DNA from: Holophagales bacterium
GTDB taxonomy: Bacteria > Acidobacteriota > Thermoanaerobaculia > Multivoradales > Multivoraceae
Length of the DNA: 64,000 nt
Direction of reading: 5' to 3'
Assembly (NCBI GenBank): GCA_009837885.1
Contig: VXSP01000030.1
Location: 186,001-250,000 of the forward strand
Shown: piece by piece, positions 24,146-33,251 of the stretch
How the letters are laid out: the number at the start of each line of letters is the position of its first letter
How positions within the stretch are numbered: the first letter of the stretch is position 1
Notes under the pieces: generated by a model
The model's database searches: none
The model's input: the letters and a program-made list of their open reading frames with translations, nothing else
What the model was told of the DNA's origin: nothing
Made by a program: the position numbers and the translations under genes

Positions 24146-25074
24146 GGCGTCGCGCTATCCCGGCCGCGGCGCTGACCCTGGCGCTCATGTGGCTGGTCTG
24201 GGGCGTCTACTTCGTCGCCCCGGACGAGGAGGCGGTGACCCGCGTCCTGGGCAAGGCGCGCCCGACCGCGGAGGGGCCCGGCCTGCACTGGAACTGGCCG
24301 CGGCCGGTCGGCCGGGTGGACAAGCTGAAGGTGCGCGAAGCCAAGCGCCTCACGCTCGGCTTCGCCGCGGCAGACCGCGTACTCGGCGGCGACGCGACGC
24401 CGGCCGAGGCGCGCTGGTTGACCGGGGACCGCAACGTCGTCCATGTGCGACTCGTCGTCCTGTACGCGATCCACGATCCGCTCGCCTACTCGCTGCGCTT
24501 CGCGGACACAGACTCGCTGCTCGAGACGAGCGGGCGCAGCGCGCTGCTCCGGGTGGTCGCCGGCATGGGTGTCGACGAGCTGCTGACGACCGGCAAGGTG
24601 GCGGTGCAGCAGAGCGTCCAGGCCGCTTCGCAGGAACTGTTCGATCGGTTCGGGACCGGCGTCACCGTCCTGTCCGCGAGTCTCGAGGGCGTGAGCCCGC
24701 CGAGTCTCGTTCGGGAGGCCTTCAACGACGTCGCCAGCGCGCGCGAGGACCGCGACCGCCTGATCCGCGAGGCGGAGAGCTACCGCAACGAAGTCGTCCC
24801 GGTGGCGCGCGGCGAGGCGCGCACTCTCATCGCCGGAGCCGAGAGCTTCCGCACCGGCGAGGTCGAGCGGGCAACCGGCAAAGCCGACCGGTTCCGTTCG
24901 ATCGCGAACGCCGACCAGAGTGCGCGTGCCGAGATCCGCACGCGCACCTATCTCGAGACGATGGAGCGGGTCCTTCCCCGCATGCGGAAGACGATCCTCG
25001 AGCCCGGCCAGAGCACGATCGACATCGACTTCCTCCGCCGCGAGCTGACGACCGGGTCGAACGGCCAACCGTGA
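24142..25074 (+). CDS. Second HflK-like SPFH protein
   Basis: 310 residues. A short N-terminal membrane segment (about 8-24) leads into VYFVAPDEEAVTRVLGK and GPGLHWNWPRPVGRVDKL, the start of an HflK-type SPFH domain. The block reading WLTGDRNVVHVRLVVLYAIHDP and the tail AREDRDRLIREAESYRNEVVPVARGEA are typical HflK. It lacks a His-rich extension. Its presence beside a fused HflK domain means the operon encodes two HflK-like chains and one HflC-like chain. It overlaps both neighbours by 4 bases. Confidence 0.88.
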   Translation: MRRRAIPAAALTLALMWLVWGVYFVAPDEEAVTRVLGKARPTAEGPGLHWNWPRPVGRVDKLKVREAKRLTLGFAAADRVLGGDATPAEARWLTGDRNVVHVRLVVLYAIHDPLAYSLRFADTDSLLETSGRSALLRVVAGMGVDELLTTGKVAVQQSVQAASQELFDRFGTGVTVLSASLEGVSPPSLVREAFNDVASAREDRDRLIREAESYRNEVVPVARGEARTLIAGAESFRTGEVERATGKADRFRSIANADQSARAEIRTRTYLETMERVLPRMRKTILEPGQSTIDIDFLRRELTTGSNGQP

Positions 25075-25550
25075 GAATGAGCCGCAACGTCGGCGCAACG
25101 GCGCTGACCGTCGTGGTGCTAGCGGTCGGCCTCGCCGTGGCGCTGCGCGACCGCCTGCCGGAGCGCGGCACGGATGCCAGCGATCCGAGCGACGTCTTCT
25201 GGGAGATGGTCGACGTCAGCCGCGAGGGCTCGACGGACGCCTACCTCGATCTCTTCGCTGGCGAGGTGCGCGAGCAACTGGAGACGGTACGCGACGAGAT
25301 GGGCGAGGCCGCGTTCCAGCAGTACCTCCGCCAGCGGGTCGCCGGCCTCAAGGGAGTCGCCGTGACCGGCAGGGAAAACCTGGGTAACACCGTGCGCCTG
25401 GAGGTGGAGTACGTGCGCGAGGCGAGCTACGAGACGCAGAGTCTCGACCTGCGCGTCGCCCGCGGCCAGTGGCGCATCGTCGCCCTCGGCCCGACGCACG
25501 AGCGCGAACCGCCGGTTCCCTACGGCACGCCGGTCGGCCCAGCCGAATGA
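25071..25550 (+). CDS. Small membrane-anchored protein, last gene of the SPFH operon
   Basis: 159 residues from GTG at 25071, which overlaps the previous stop (GTGA) exactly like the other junctions; an ATG two codons later is the alternative. One membrane segment (about 8-25) is followed by a soluble domain starting DVFWEMVDVSREGSTDAYLDLFAGEVREQL, whose pattern resembles NTF2-like/DUF4878 lipid-or-ligand-binding folds. The Pro-rich end is PPVPYGTPVGP. The function is unknown; the tight coupling ties it to the SPFH complex. Confidence 0.7.
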   Translation: MRMSRNVGATALTVVVLAVGLAVALRDRLPERGTDASDPSDVFWEMVDVSREGSTDAYLDLFAGEVREQLETVRDEMGEAAFQQYLRQRVAGLKGVAVTGRENLGNTVRLEVEYVREASYETQSLDLRVARGQWRIVALGPTHEREPPVPYGTPVGPAE

Positions 25551-25569
25551 CGCCCGGAGGAAGAACACG

Positions 25570-26763
25570 ATGAGAAAGCTCGTCATCGCTCTTCTCGGGC
25601 TCTTTCGCCGGATCTCGCTGGCGGTCCGAAAGCTCCGCGGCCAATCAGAGGACGATGTCGCCGCGCAGCGGGTGACGAGCGGCCGCGCCTGGGACGAGTT
25701 CTGCGACACGCTGAAGGCCGCCGGAGCGTCGCTGAACTTCCCGGGAACGCCCCGCGACTCCTTCAACCAGGCCGAGGGTTACCGCTACCTGAGCCGTCTG
25801 GCCCGGGCCGGACTGATGGCCTTCGTCGAACACGCAGACCCGCGGGCGCCGGTGCTCCACCGGGTCGCCAACGAGACGGTCAAGCTCGGCTCCGACAACC
25901 CGGACAACCACTACCTGACGGCCGCCCTCTCGGGGGCGTACGAGTACCGGATCACCGGCCGCCGCAACACGGTCGCCTACCTCGGCTTCGGCACCCAGGC
26001 CGGCCACTACGGCCAGGGCGGCGGCCTGCCGCCGACCGGCCATATCGAGGCGGCGGAACTCGAAACGGACGACGACGGCCGGTTCGAACTCGTCCTCAGT
26101 TGCGAGCAGCAGGAAGGCAACTGGCTGCCGATGAAGCCCGACACGGGAATGCTGATCGTGCGCCAGACCTTCCTCGACCGGCGCACCGAGATCCCGGCCG
26201 AACTGCACATCGAGCGGATCAACTGCGCTCCGGAAGAGAAGCGCCCGGCGCCGCTGACGCCGGCTCAGGTCGACGAGGGACTGCGCTCGGCGAGCACCCT
26301 GGTCGCAGGCGCCTCGCTCCTGTTCGCGAAGTGGGCCCGCGACTTCCAGAAGCACTCGAACAGACTGCCCCGCTTCGACCAGGAGACCTCGAACCAGGCC
26401 GGCGGCGACCCGAACATCGCCTACTACCACTCCCACTGGCGGCTGGCCGAGGACGAGGCGCTGGTCATCGAGACCGTGCCGCCGGAATGCGAGCACTGGA
26501 ACTTCCAGCTCAACAACTACTGGATGGAGTCGCTCGACTACCGCTACCACACGATCCACACGAACAAGCACCTGGCGCACTACGAACCGGATGGCTCCGT
26601 CCGCCTGATCGTGGCCCACGAGAATCCGGGGCTGCCGAACTGGCTCGACACCGCCGGGCACACCTCCGGCACGATGTGCTTCCGCTGGATCCGCGCCCAG
26701 GAGCACCCGGAGCCCGGGACGCGGGTCGTCAAGCTGGCCGAACTGCGGGCTGGCCACCGTTGA
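25570..26763 (+). CDS. DUF1214-like protein
   Basis: 397 residues starting at an ATG preceded by GGAGGAAG. The N-terminal 25 residues are basic and weakly hydrophobic. The rest resembles DUF1214-containing proteins: an N-terminal beta region (GRRNTVAYLGFGTQAG) and a C-terminal part with YYHSHWRLAEDEALVIE, WNFQLNNYWMESLDY and NWLDTAGHTSGTMCFRW. No enzymatic activity is established for this group. It follows the SPFH operon by 19 bases but its character fits better with the lipid or steroid-like enzymes downstream. Confidence 0.6.
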   Translation: MRKLVIALLGLFRRISLAVRKLRGQSEDDVAAQRVTSGRAWDEFCDTLKAAGASLNFPGTPRDSFNQAEGYRYLSRLARAGLMAFVEHADPRAPVLHRVANETVKLGSDNPDNHYLTAALSGAYEYRITGRRNTVAYLGFGTQAGHYGQGGGLPPTGHIEAAELETDDDGRFELVLSCEQQEGNWLPMKPDTGMLIVRQTFLDRRTEIPAELHIERINCAPEEKRPAPLTPAQVDEGLRSASTLVAGASLLFAKWARDFQKHSNRLPRFDQETSNQAGGDPNIAYYHSHWRLAEDEALVIETVPPECEHWNFQLNNYWMESLDYRYHTIHTNKHLAHYEPDGSVRLIVAHENPGLPNWLDTAGHTSGTMCFRWIRAQEHPEPGTRVVKLAELRAGHR

Positions 26764-26788
26764 CCTGCGCCGAACCGGGCTTCACCCC

Positions 26789-26890
26789 ACTGGGTGCGCC
26801 GGCGTGTCATCCGCGTGCCCGATGACGGGCACACGGACTGTGACGCGTGTGGCGCGGGCCCGCGCCACACGGGTTCCCGCCGGCATCCGG
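26789..26890. repeat. REP-like repeat copy C, split by a 68-base hairpin segment
   Basis: The left half (26789-26805, ACTGGGTGCGCCGGCGT) and the right half (26874-26890, TTCCCGCCGGCATCCGG) together equal copy E at 29196-29228. Between them lie 68 bases with two hairpins: GTGCCCG-atga-CGGGCAC (26815-26832) and a long palindrome (26846-26871). This looks like one small element inserted into another. It fills the gap between the DUF1214-like gene and the sulfotransferase gene. Confidence 0.55.
26846..26871. terminator. 26-base perfect palindrome
   Basis: A perfect GC-rich palindrome centred on GCGGGCCCGC, 22 bases before the sulfotransferase ATG. As RNA it would form a stem with almost no loop. 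It could act as a terminator for the upstream gene or block the sulfotransferase leader; no T-run follows. Confidence 0.5.
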
Positions 26891-26892
26891 AC

Positions 26893-28143
26893 ATGACACC
26901 GAAGCAGGTCACCGAAACCTCGACCGACTACACGCGGCCGTACCGACCGCTCCCGATCAAGCTACTCAATGCGGCAGGGCGCATCGGCCGGCCGGGACGA
27001 CTCGATGTCGACTCGATGGTCGCGAAGGCCAAAAGGCGAACCGGCCTCTCCAGCTTCGGCGACGAGTGGTTCATGGCGCCGCTGTCCGTCCTCGTCCGGT
27101 CGATCAACGAGGAAGCCGACCTCACCCTCCTGGGCCGGATGATCCAGCGGCGGCGGATCGAGGGGGCACTGGTTACGCGACTGCGCGTCGAGGAACTCCT
27201 CCGCCGGCGGCCGGAGATCCGGCAGACCGAGCTCGGCCCGATCGTCCTGATCGCCGGCCTGCAGCGGACCGGCACCACCACGCTGCACCGGCTGATCGCC
27301 TCCCACCCGGAGATGCGCGCCGTCGAGGCTTGGGAAGGTCTGAATCCCCTGCCCCTGCCGCGTGAGGAGCCGGGCGATCCTCACACCCGGATCCGACGGG
27401 CCCTCATCGCGGAGAAGGCGATCGCCTACCTCGCCCCCGCCTTCTTCGCCGTCCATCCCGCCGAACACGACGCCCCGGAGGAGGACGTGCTGCTGCTCGA
27501 CGTCGCCTTCATGAGCCAGTCGGCGGAAGCGACGATGCACGTGCCTGCCTACGCCCGCTGGCTGGAAGGCCAGGACCACACGCGCGCGTACGAGGAGTTC
27601 CGCACCCTGCTTCAGGTCCTGCACTGGCAACGGCCGCGTCGTCACTGGGTGCTCAAGACGCCGCACCACATGGAGTACCTGGACGTCGCTCTCGAGGTCT
27701 TCCCGACCGCCACCGTCGTCCGGACGCACCGCGATCCGCTGAAGTCCATCCCCTCGTTCTGCAGCATGGTCGCCCACGGCCGCGGCCTGTTCAGCGACCG
27801 CGTCGACCCGAAGGAGATCGGCGCGCACTGGTTCGCCAAGACCTGCCGCCTGGTCGAGCGGACCGCCCGCGTCCGGGAAGCCGCCGACCCGGGCCGCTTC
27901 GTCGACGTCTCCTACGTCGACCTGGTCGACGATCCGATGGCAGTGCTGGGCAAGGTCTACGAACGGGCCGGCATCCCCTTCGGACCGGACGCACGGAAAG
28001 CCGCCGAGCGGACCGCTCGCCGCAACGTGCAGCACCGCTACGGGCGTCACGTCTACGAACCGGAGAGCTTCGGCCTGAGCCGGGAAGTGATCGAACACGG
28101 AACGGCGGCCTACCGGAAGCGGCACGGCATTCCGCGTGAGTAA
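26893..28143 (+). CDS. Sulfotransferase family protein
   Basis: 416 residues. The 5'-phosphosulfate loop is GLQRTGTTTLHRLIAS (about residue 117 onward) and the 3'-phosphate region RTHRDPLKSIPSF lies near 277. PAPS-dependent sulfation of a hydroxyl or amine on a small molecule or lipid is the family reaction. The ATG at 26893 was preferred because the upstream extension runs through the palindromic repeat. It is followed by two SDR genes and an SRPBCC gene on the same strand, which would suit modification of a hydrophobic alcohol. Confidence 0.85.
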   Translation: MTPKQVTETSTDYTRPYRPLPIKLLNAAGRIGRPGRLDVDSMVAKAKRRTGLSSFGDEWFMAPLSVLVRSINEEADLTLLGRMIQRRRIEGALVTRLRVEELLRRRPEIRQTELGPIVLIAGLQRTGTTTLHRLIASHPEMRAVEAWEGLNPLPLPREEPGDPHTRIRRALIAEKAIAYLAPAFFAVHPAEHDAPEEDVLLLDVAFMSQSAEATMHVPAYARWLEGQDHTRAYEEFRTLLQVLHWQRPRRHWVLKTPHHMEYLDVALEVFPTATVVRTHRDPLKSIPSFCSMVAHGRGLFSDRVDPKEIGAHWFAKTCRLVERTARVREAADPGRFVDVSYVDLVDDPMAVLGKVYERAGIPFGPDARKAAERTARRNVQHRYGRHVYEPESFGLSREVIEHGTAAYRKRHGIPRE

Positions 28144-28200
28144 GCTGGCAACCCGCTCCCGTCGAGCTCCTCCGCCTTCCCCGTCACACAACGAAGTCAC

Positions 28201-29247
28201 ATGAAGAAGCTCCTCAAGGTGCTCCACAAGGCGGTCCGGGACCGGGCGGCCGAGCGGCCGGAGATCGAGCCCCTGCCGGATTCCGTTCGGATCGAGGGCA
28301 GGACGTGCCTGGTGACCGGAGCCAACAGCGGCGTCGGCAAGGCCGTCGCCATCGACCTGGCCAGGCGCGGCGGCCACGTCCTGATGGCCTGCCGGAGCGG
28401 TCATCCCGAAGCCGGCGAAGACGTCCGGGCCGCTTCCGGTTCCGATCGGGTCGAGATGCTGCGGGTCGATCTCTCCGACATGCGTTCGGTGCACCAGCTC
28501 TGCGACGAGCTGCGCGACCGGGGAACGGTGCTCGACATCGCGGTCCTCAACGCCGGCCTCATGCCGCGCCGCGCTCGCCGCACGGCGCAGGGTTTCGAGA
28601 CGATGTTCGCCGTCCACTTCCTGGCCAACCGGGTGCTGGTCGACCGCTGGCTGAGGGACGGGACGGTTCGCCCGGCGGACCGGATCGAGGAGGCGCCCCG
28701 CATCGTCATCGTCTCCTCCGACGCCCACCGCTCCGCCGAGCCGATCGACTTCGACCGCTTCGGCGAGTTCACGGACTACGGCGTCCGGGACGGGCTCAGG
28801 CACTACGGCGCGAGCAAGCTCGTCCTCTGCACCTACGCGACCGAACTCTCGCGCCGACTGAACCGCGACGGTGAGGGTCACGTCGTGGTTCACTCGCTCT
28901 GCCCCGGCCCCGTCAACACGGCCATCGCGCGGGAAGCGCCGTGGTTCCTGAAGCCCCTGGTGGTGCCGATGATGAGGTTCTTCTTCCTGACCCCGGAGAA
29001 GGCGGCCAGGCCGGTGAGCTACCTGTGCTGCGCCGACGACGCCGGCAAGCGCAGCGGCATCTACCTGCACATGCTGCGCGAAAAGCGTCCGTCCGAGCAC
29101 GCCACGGACCCGTCAAACAGCGTTCGGCTGTGGCGGGCAAGCGAGGCGCTGCTCGAGACGCACGCGCCGCTGCGCTCGGAGCGTGCGCGGCAGAAACTGG
29201 GTGCGCTGGCGTTCCCGCCGGCATCCGGCACGAAGCGCCGGCTCTGA
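28201..29247 (+). CDS. SDR-family oxidoreductase (retinol dehydrogenase-like)
   Basis: 348 residues. The cofactor loop is TGANSGVGKA near residue 40, the structural motif LNAG near 118, and the active site has VSSDAH and HYGASK (Tyr and Lys present). These are features of the retinol dehydrogenase/WW-oxidoreductase-like SDR branch acting on hydrophobic alcohols. Its last 17 codons overlap REP-like repeat copy E, so the extreme C-terminus (LGALAFPPASGTKRRL) is repeat-derived. Confidence 0.85.
   Translation: MKKLLKVLHKAVRDRAAERPEIEPLPDSVRIEGRTCLVTGANSGVGKAVAIDLARRGGHVLMACRSGHPEAGEDVRAASGSDRVEMLRVDLSDMRSVHQLCDELRDRGTVLDIAVLNAGLMPRRARRTAQGFETMFAVHFLANRVLVDRWLRDGTVRPADRIEEAPRIVIVSSDAHRSAEPIDFDRFGEFTDYGVRDGLRHYGASKLVLCTYATELSRRLNRDGEGHVVVHSLCPGPVNTAIAREAPWFLKPLVVPMMRFFFLTPEKAARPVSYLCCADDAGKRSGIYLHMLREKRPSEHATDPSNSVRLWRASEALLETHAPLRSERARQKLGALAFPPASGTKRRL
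29196..29228. repeat. REP-like repeat copy E inside the end of an SDR gene
   Basis: CTGGGTGCGCTGGCGTTCCC followed by GCCGGCATCCGG matches copy B on the same strand and is the unsplit version of copy C. It forms the last coding part of the SDR gene and the region just before the next start, suggesting that the repeat invaded the 3' end and supplied a new stop. Confidence 0.5.
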
Positions 29248-29273
29248 ACGGTCCGCCGCGCCCCACCAACCTC

Positions 29274-30272
29274 ATGGCCTACCGACCCGGCTCCGGCATT
29301 TCCAAGGCCTTCCACCACCTGCGGGAGCTCTGCTCGCGCAAGCCGATGGCCGAGCGGGTCGACATGTCGGGCAGGAAGGTGATCGTCACCGGCGCGACGC
29401 CCGGGTCGATCGGCTACCAGGTCGCCAGAACGCTCGCTGCCTGGGGCGCCGACATCGCGGTCACCTGCCCGCGCAACAGCGGCGCCGCGAGGGAGGCCCT
29501 GCTCCGGGATCTAGGGGACGCCGGGCGGCGACCGAATGGAGTCGAAGCCCACCGGCTCGATCTCGCCGACGCCGGAAGCGTCGCCGACTTCGCCGCCTGG
29601 TACGCGGAGATGTCCGGCGGCCGTCTGGACGTACTGGTCAACAACGCCGGCATCCTCCGCGATGTACTCTGGCGGTGGCGCGAACGCAGGGTCTCCGCCG
29701 ACGGGTTCGAGATCCACTGGCGAACGAACTACCTCGGCACCTTCCACCTGACCCGCCTGCTGCTGCCGATGCTGCTCGAGTCCGGCCGGCGAAGCGGCGA
29801 CGCGCGGGTGGTCAGCGTCTCCTCGCACCAGCACGACAAGGGCAGCAACGACCGCTTCTTCGCGCCCCCGGACAGGCTCGACTCCTGGACCGCCTACGGC
29901 CAGTCCAAGCTGGCCCTGATCCACCATGCTCTTGAGCTGCAGCGCCGCTATGCCTCGGACGGGAACCTGCGAACAGCCGCCCTGCACCCGGGGGCCACCT
30001 ACTCGAACATGACGTTCGGCTGGCAGGACGAGCCCCGGTGGCTCAGGCGGATGAAGCGCCTGGTCACGCCGCTGGCGCCGCTGATCCTCCTGACGCCCGA
30101 GCAGGCCGCCCAGACCACGATCCACTGCGCGACGGATCCCGGACTGGAAGGCGGCCACTACCATGAACGCTGCGCGAAGGCCGAGCCCATCCCCGACGCC
30201 CGGGACGAAGCCGCGTCGCGACGCCTCTGGGAAGAAACGGACCGCTGGTTCCGGTCGCTCGGCCAACGGTAG
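29274..30272 (+). CDS. SDR-family oxidoreductase
   Basis: 332 residues. TGATPGSIGYQ is the nucleotide loop near residue 44, VNNAGI lies near 122, and the active site shows VSVSSHQ followed by AYGQSK (Ser, Tyr and Lys all present). HPGATYSNM and the late PEQAAQTTIHCATDP are typical of the retinol dehydrogenase-like branch, so this is probably a partner or paralogue of the preceding SDR. The start lies 26 bases after the previous stop. Confidence 0.83.
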   Translation: MAYRPGSGISKAFHHLRELCSRKPMAERVDMSGRKVIVTGATPGSIGYQVARTLAAWGADIAVTCPRNSGAAREALLRDLGDAGRRPNGVEAHRLDLADAGSVADFAAWYAEMSGGRLDVLVNNAGILRDVLWRWRERRVSADGFEIHWRTNYLGTFHLTRLLLPMLLESGRRSGDARVVSVSSHQHDKGSNDRFFAPPDRLDSWTAYGQSKLALIHHALELQRRYASDGNLRTAALHPGATYSNMTFGWQDEPRWLRRMKRLVTPLAPLILLTPEQAAQTTIHCATDPGLEGGHYHERCAKAEPIPDARDEAASRRLWEETDRWFRSLGQR

Positions 30273-30290
30273 CGGCGCAGGAGGTCCCCG

Positions 30291-30740
30291 ATGTTCAAGC
30301 ACTCCATCGATTCGGAGCCGGTAGAGATCGACGCCCCCATCGAGGTGGCCTGGGACCTCCTGGTCGATCTCGACCGCTACCACGAGTGGAATCCGTTCGC
30401 CCGGACCTACCGGAAGACCGATGTCCGCGTGGGCTCCACGATCCACTTCGACGTCAAGCTGGACCGCTACAACCGGAAGCAGACCGAGCGCCTCGCGATC
30501 ATCGAACCGCCGACCCGCCTGGCCTGGAGCACGAACGTCGCCCTCGGCCTCGTCAAGGCGCTGCGCGTCCAGCGACTGGAGAAGCGAAGCGAAACGAGCT
30601 GCACCTACTTCAACAGCGACACCCTCGAAGGGCCACTGGCCCCGGTGGCCCGTCTCCTGTTCGGCGGCGCCATGCACCGCGGCTTCGCAGCCGTCGGCAG
30701 GGCGCTCAAGGACACCGCGGAGGCACGGCACACCGGGTAG
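30291..30740 (+). CDS. SRPBCC (START-like) domain protein
   Basis: 149 residues starting after AGGAGG. The opening EIDAPIEVAWDLLVDLDRYHEWNPF is the signature of the SRPBCC/polyketide cyclase-like ligand-binding fold, and PTRLAWS and LFGGAMHRGFAAVGRALK fit the remaining strands and long C-terminal helix. These proteins bind hydrophobic ligands. It lies 18 bases after the SDR and is probably in the same operon. Confidence 0.82.
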   Translation: MFKHSIDSEPVEIDAPIEVAWDLLVDLDRYHEWNPFARTYRKTDVRVGSTIHFDVKLDRYNRKQTERLAIIEPPTRLAWSTNVALGLVKALRVQRLEKRSETSCTYFNSDTLEGPLAPVARLLFGGAMHRGFAAVGRALKDTAEARHTG

Positions 30741-30752
30741 CGCAGCCGGAGT

Positions 30753-30771
30753 CGCGCGTCTGTGACGCGCG
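30753..30771. terminator. GC-rich hairpin after the SRPBCC gene
   Basis: CGCGCGTC-tgt-GACGCGCG forms a perfect 8-base stem 12 bases after the SRPBCC stop and ahead of the PhoD-like gene. It may end the sulfotransferase-SDR-SRPBCC transcript. There is no T-run. Confidence 0.5.
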
Positions 30772-30872
30772 TCGGTGGCACCCGCCCGCAGCGGGCTGGA
30801 CATCGTCGGGGCCACGGCGGCAGCAGCCATCGCTGTCGAGGTGCCGTTGCTCCGTGGTGCGATACTGCAACG

Positions 30873-33248
30873 ATGCCCCGGTTGCAGCACTTCAAGGACA
30901 CCGGATCTCAACTGAAGCACCGCCTTAGCCGACGAGGCTTGCTCGGTTTGCTAGCCGCGGTCGTTTCTCTGCCAAAGCGGATCGGACGGGCCGAGGCGAA
31001 GCAGCAGGGACGTGATCAGGTCTCTGGCACCCGGGTCGACCGGTGGCACCGGACGCACGACCGGGTCTGGCTCGGAGAGCGGTTCTGGGCGAATCCGATG
31101 GAGGACTGGTGCGTCGCGGACGGTGCCGCCGAGGTGCAGACCTCAGGCGGCGATCGCAACGTTCACCTGCTCACGCATCGGTTGACAGGCGAGCCGGGGC
31201 GGTTCCGGATGTCGGTGCGTTGCCGGCGGGTGGAAGTCGGCGAGCGGGACGGCGGCGCGGGGTTCCGGATTGGTATACGCAACCGGATCGACGATCATCG
31301 CAGCAACTGCTTTGCGCGCGGCGTCGGCGTCGACGCCGGGCTGGTCGACAGTCGGCTTGTGCTTGGAGGAGCCAGCGCGAAGGCGGCCGACGGCGACGGC
31401 GTGGCGGCCGAAGGGATCATCCTGGTTCTCCAGGGCAGAACCGAGGACCAGGACTGTGAGCTCAGCCTGAGGGCCCGGACCGCCTCCGGGCGTGAGTTGG
31501 GCAACCTCACTCATACCGTGCCGGCCGCCGAGATCGCCGGCAACGTCGCCATCGTCAGCAACTTCGACCGGGAGATCCCGAAGGGCGAGGGCGCCCGGTA
31601 CCGGTTCAGCGAGTGGACGGTGGACGGGGATGCCTTCGAGTTCGACGAGGACCACCAGTTCGGGCCGATCCTGTGGTCGATGTACTCCATGAGCGACTGC
31701 CGCTCTGACGAGGGGTTCGTCGTCAAGATGACGGCGCTGCTGCCGCCGCTGGGCGCGCGAGACGACCGGCGGGTCGAGCTGCTGACGGAACAGGACGGGG
31801 AGTGGCGGTCCCGCGGTCTTGCCGAACTCGACCCGGACGCCTGGACGGCGACGTTCCGCCTGCCCAACTGGAACGAGCGCACCGCGGCGCCGTTTCGGAT
31901 CGTCTATCGCGAGCAGCACACCGACGGCGGCAAGACGGAGCACGAGTGGCGGGGCACGATCCGCGCAAACCCCGACGGACGGCCGCTGCGACTGGCGGGG
32001 CTCACCTGCCAGAACGACTACTCCTTCCCCTACGCCCCGGTCGCGGACCACGTCCTGGCCCGCGATCCCGACCTGCTCTTCTTCTCCGGCGACCAGCTGT
32101 ACGAGAACCACGGCGGCTACGGTCTGATCCGCGAGCCGGCCGGGCCCGCGATCCTGAACTACCTGCGCAAGTACTACATGTTCGGCTGGGCGTTCAGGGA
32201 AACGATGCGGGACCGCCCAACGTTATGTATTCCAGATGACCACGATGTGTTCCAGGGCAACATCTGGGGTGAGAGCGGCAAGGCGATGGACACCGGCCGG
32301 GGCACCTCCTCGCTCGGCGGCTACCGGGAGCCGGCGCGGATGGTCAACGTGGTCCATCGCACGAACGCCTCGCACCACCCGGACCCGTTCGACCCAGCGC
32401 CGGTCGACCAGGACATCAGCGTCTACTACGGCGACATGGTCTACGGCGGCGTGGGCTTCGCGATCCTCGCCGACCGCCAGTTCAAGAGCGGCCCGGAGCA
32501 CGTGGACACCGGCTCCGGCCGGGCGGACCACGTGCTGGACGACAGTGTCGACACCTCGGCGCTCGACCGGCCAGGCCTCGCGCTGCTCGGGGAGCGGCAG
32601 GAAGCGTTCCTGGAAGAGTGGGCCGGCGACTGGCGGGGCCACACGATGAAGGTGCTGCTCAGCCAGACGGTGTTCGCGGGCGTGGCAACGCATCACGGCG
32701 GCTACGACGACTATCTGATCGCGGATCTCGACTGCGGCGGCTGGCCGCAGACACCGCGCAACCGCCTCGTCCGCATCCTGAGGAAGGCGAAGTGCCTGCA
32801 CGTCTGCGGCGACCAGCACCTGCCGTCCCTCGTCCAGTACGGCGCCGACGCGCAGCGCGACGGCTGCTGGGCCTTCTGCACGCCGGCGATCAGCGCCGGC
32901 TATCCCCGCTGGTGGCGGCCCGACGAAGTCGGCATCCCGCACCGGAACCGGCCCCGCCACGGTCGGGCGCACACGGGCGAGTTCCTCGATCCGTTGGGCA
33001 ACCGGGTCTACGTCTACGCGATCGGCAATCCGGAGGTCGGCACCGCGCCCGATCCGTACGAGCGGGCGCACCAGAAGAGCAGCGGCTTCGGCCTGGTCAC
33101 GATCGACACGGAAGCCAGGACCTACCGGATCGAGGCGTTCCGCTTCCTGAGCACGGCCGAAGGCACGGACGGCGAAGACGCGCAGTTCCCCGGCTGGCCG
33201 GTGACGGTGCACCAGGACGAGAACGCGGGCGAGAACCGGATCGGCTGA
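30873..33248 (+). CDS. PhoD-like phosphatase/phosphodiesterase with Tat signal
   Basis: 791 residues, longer than typical PhoD because of an about 360-residue N-terminal beta-rich region. The N-terminus has [15 protein letters not shown], a twin-arginine signal. The metallophosphoesterase part shows [28 protein letters not shown] and [10 protein letters not shown], the Asp/His metal ligands of PhoD proteins. Calcium- and iron-dependent phosphate ester cleavage outside the cytoplasm is the known activity of the family. The ATG at 30873 begins the Tat signal. The DUF5916 gene starts 3 bases after its stop. Confidence 0.82.
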   Translation: MPRLQHFKDTGSQLKHRLSRRGLLGLLAAVVSLPKRIGRAEAKQQGRDQVSGTRVDRWHRTHDRVWLGERFWANPMEDWCVADGAAEVQTSGGDRNVHLLTHRLTGEPGRFRMSVRCRRVEVGERDGGAGFRIGIRNRIDDHRSNCFARGVGVDAGLVDSRLVLGGASAKAADGDGVAAEGIILVLQGRTEDQDCELSLRARTASGRELGNLTHTVPAAEIAGNVAIVSNFDREIPKGEGARYRFSEWTVDGDAFEFDEDHQFGPILWSMYSMSDCRSDEGFVVKMTALLPPLGARDDRRVELLTEQDGEWRSRGLAELDPDAWTATFRLPNWNERTAAPFRIVYREQHTDGGKTEHEWRGTIRANPDGRPLRLAGLTCQNDYSFPYAPVADHVLARDPDLLFFSGDQLYENHGGYGLIREPAGPAILNYLRKYYMFGWAFRETMRDRPTLCIPDDHDVFQGNIWGESGKAMDTGRGTSSLGGYREPARMVNVVHRTNASHHPDPFDPAPVDQDISVYYGDMVYGGVGFAILADRQFKSGPEHVDTGSGRADHVLDDSVDTSALDRPGLALLGERQEAFLEEWAGDWRGHTMKVLLSQTVFAGVATHHGGYDDYLIADLDCGGWPQTPRNRLVRILRKAKCLHVCGDQHLPSLVQYGADAQRDGCWAFCTPAISAGYPRWWRPDEVGIPHRNRPRHGRAHTGEFLDPLGNRVYVYAIGNPEVGTAPDPYERAHQKSSGFGLVTIDTEARTYRIEAFRFLSTAEGTDGEDAQFPGWPVTVHQDENAGENRIG

Positions 33249-33251
33249 GAC

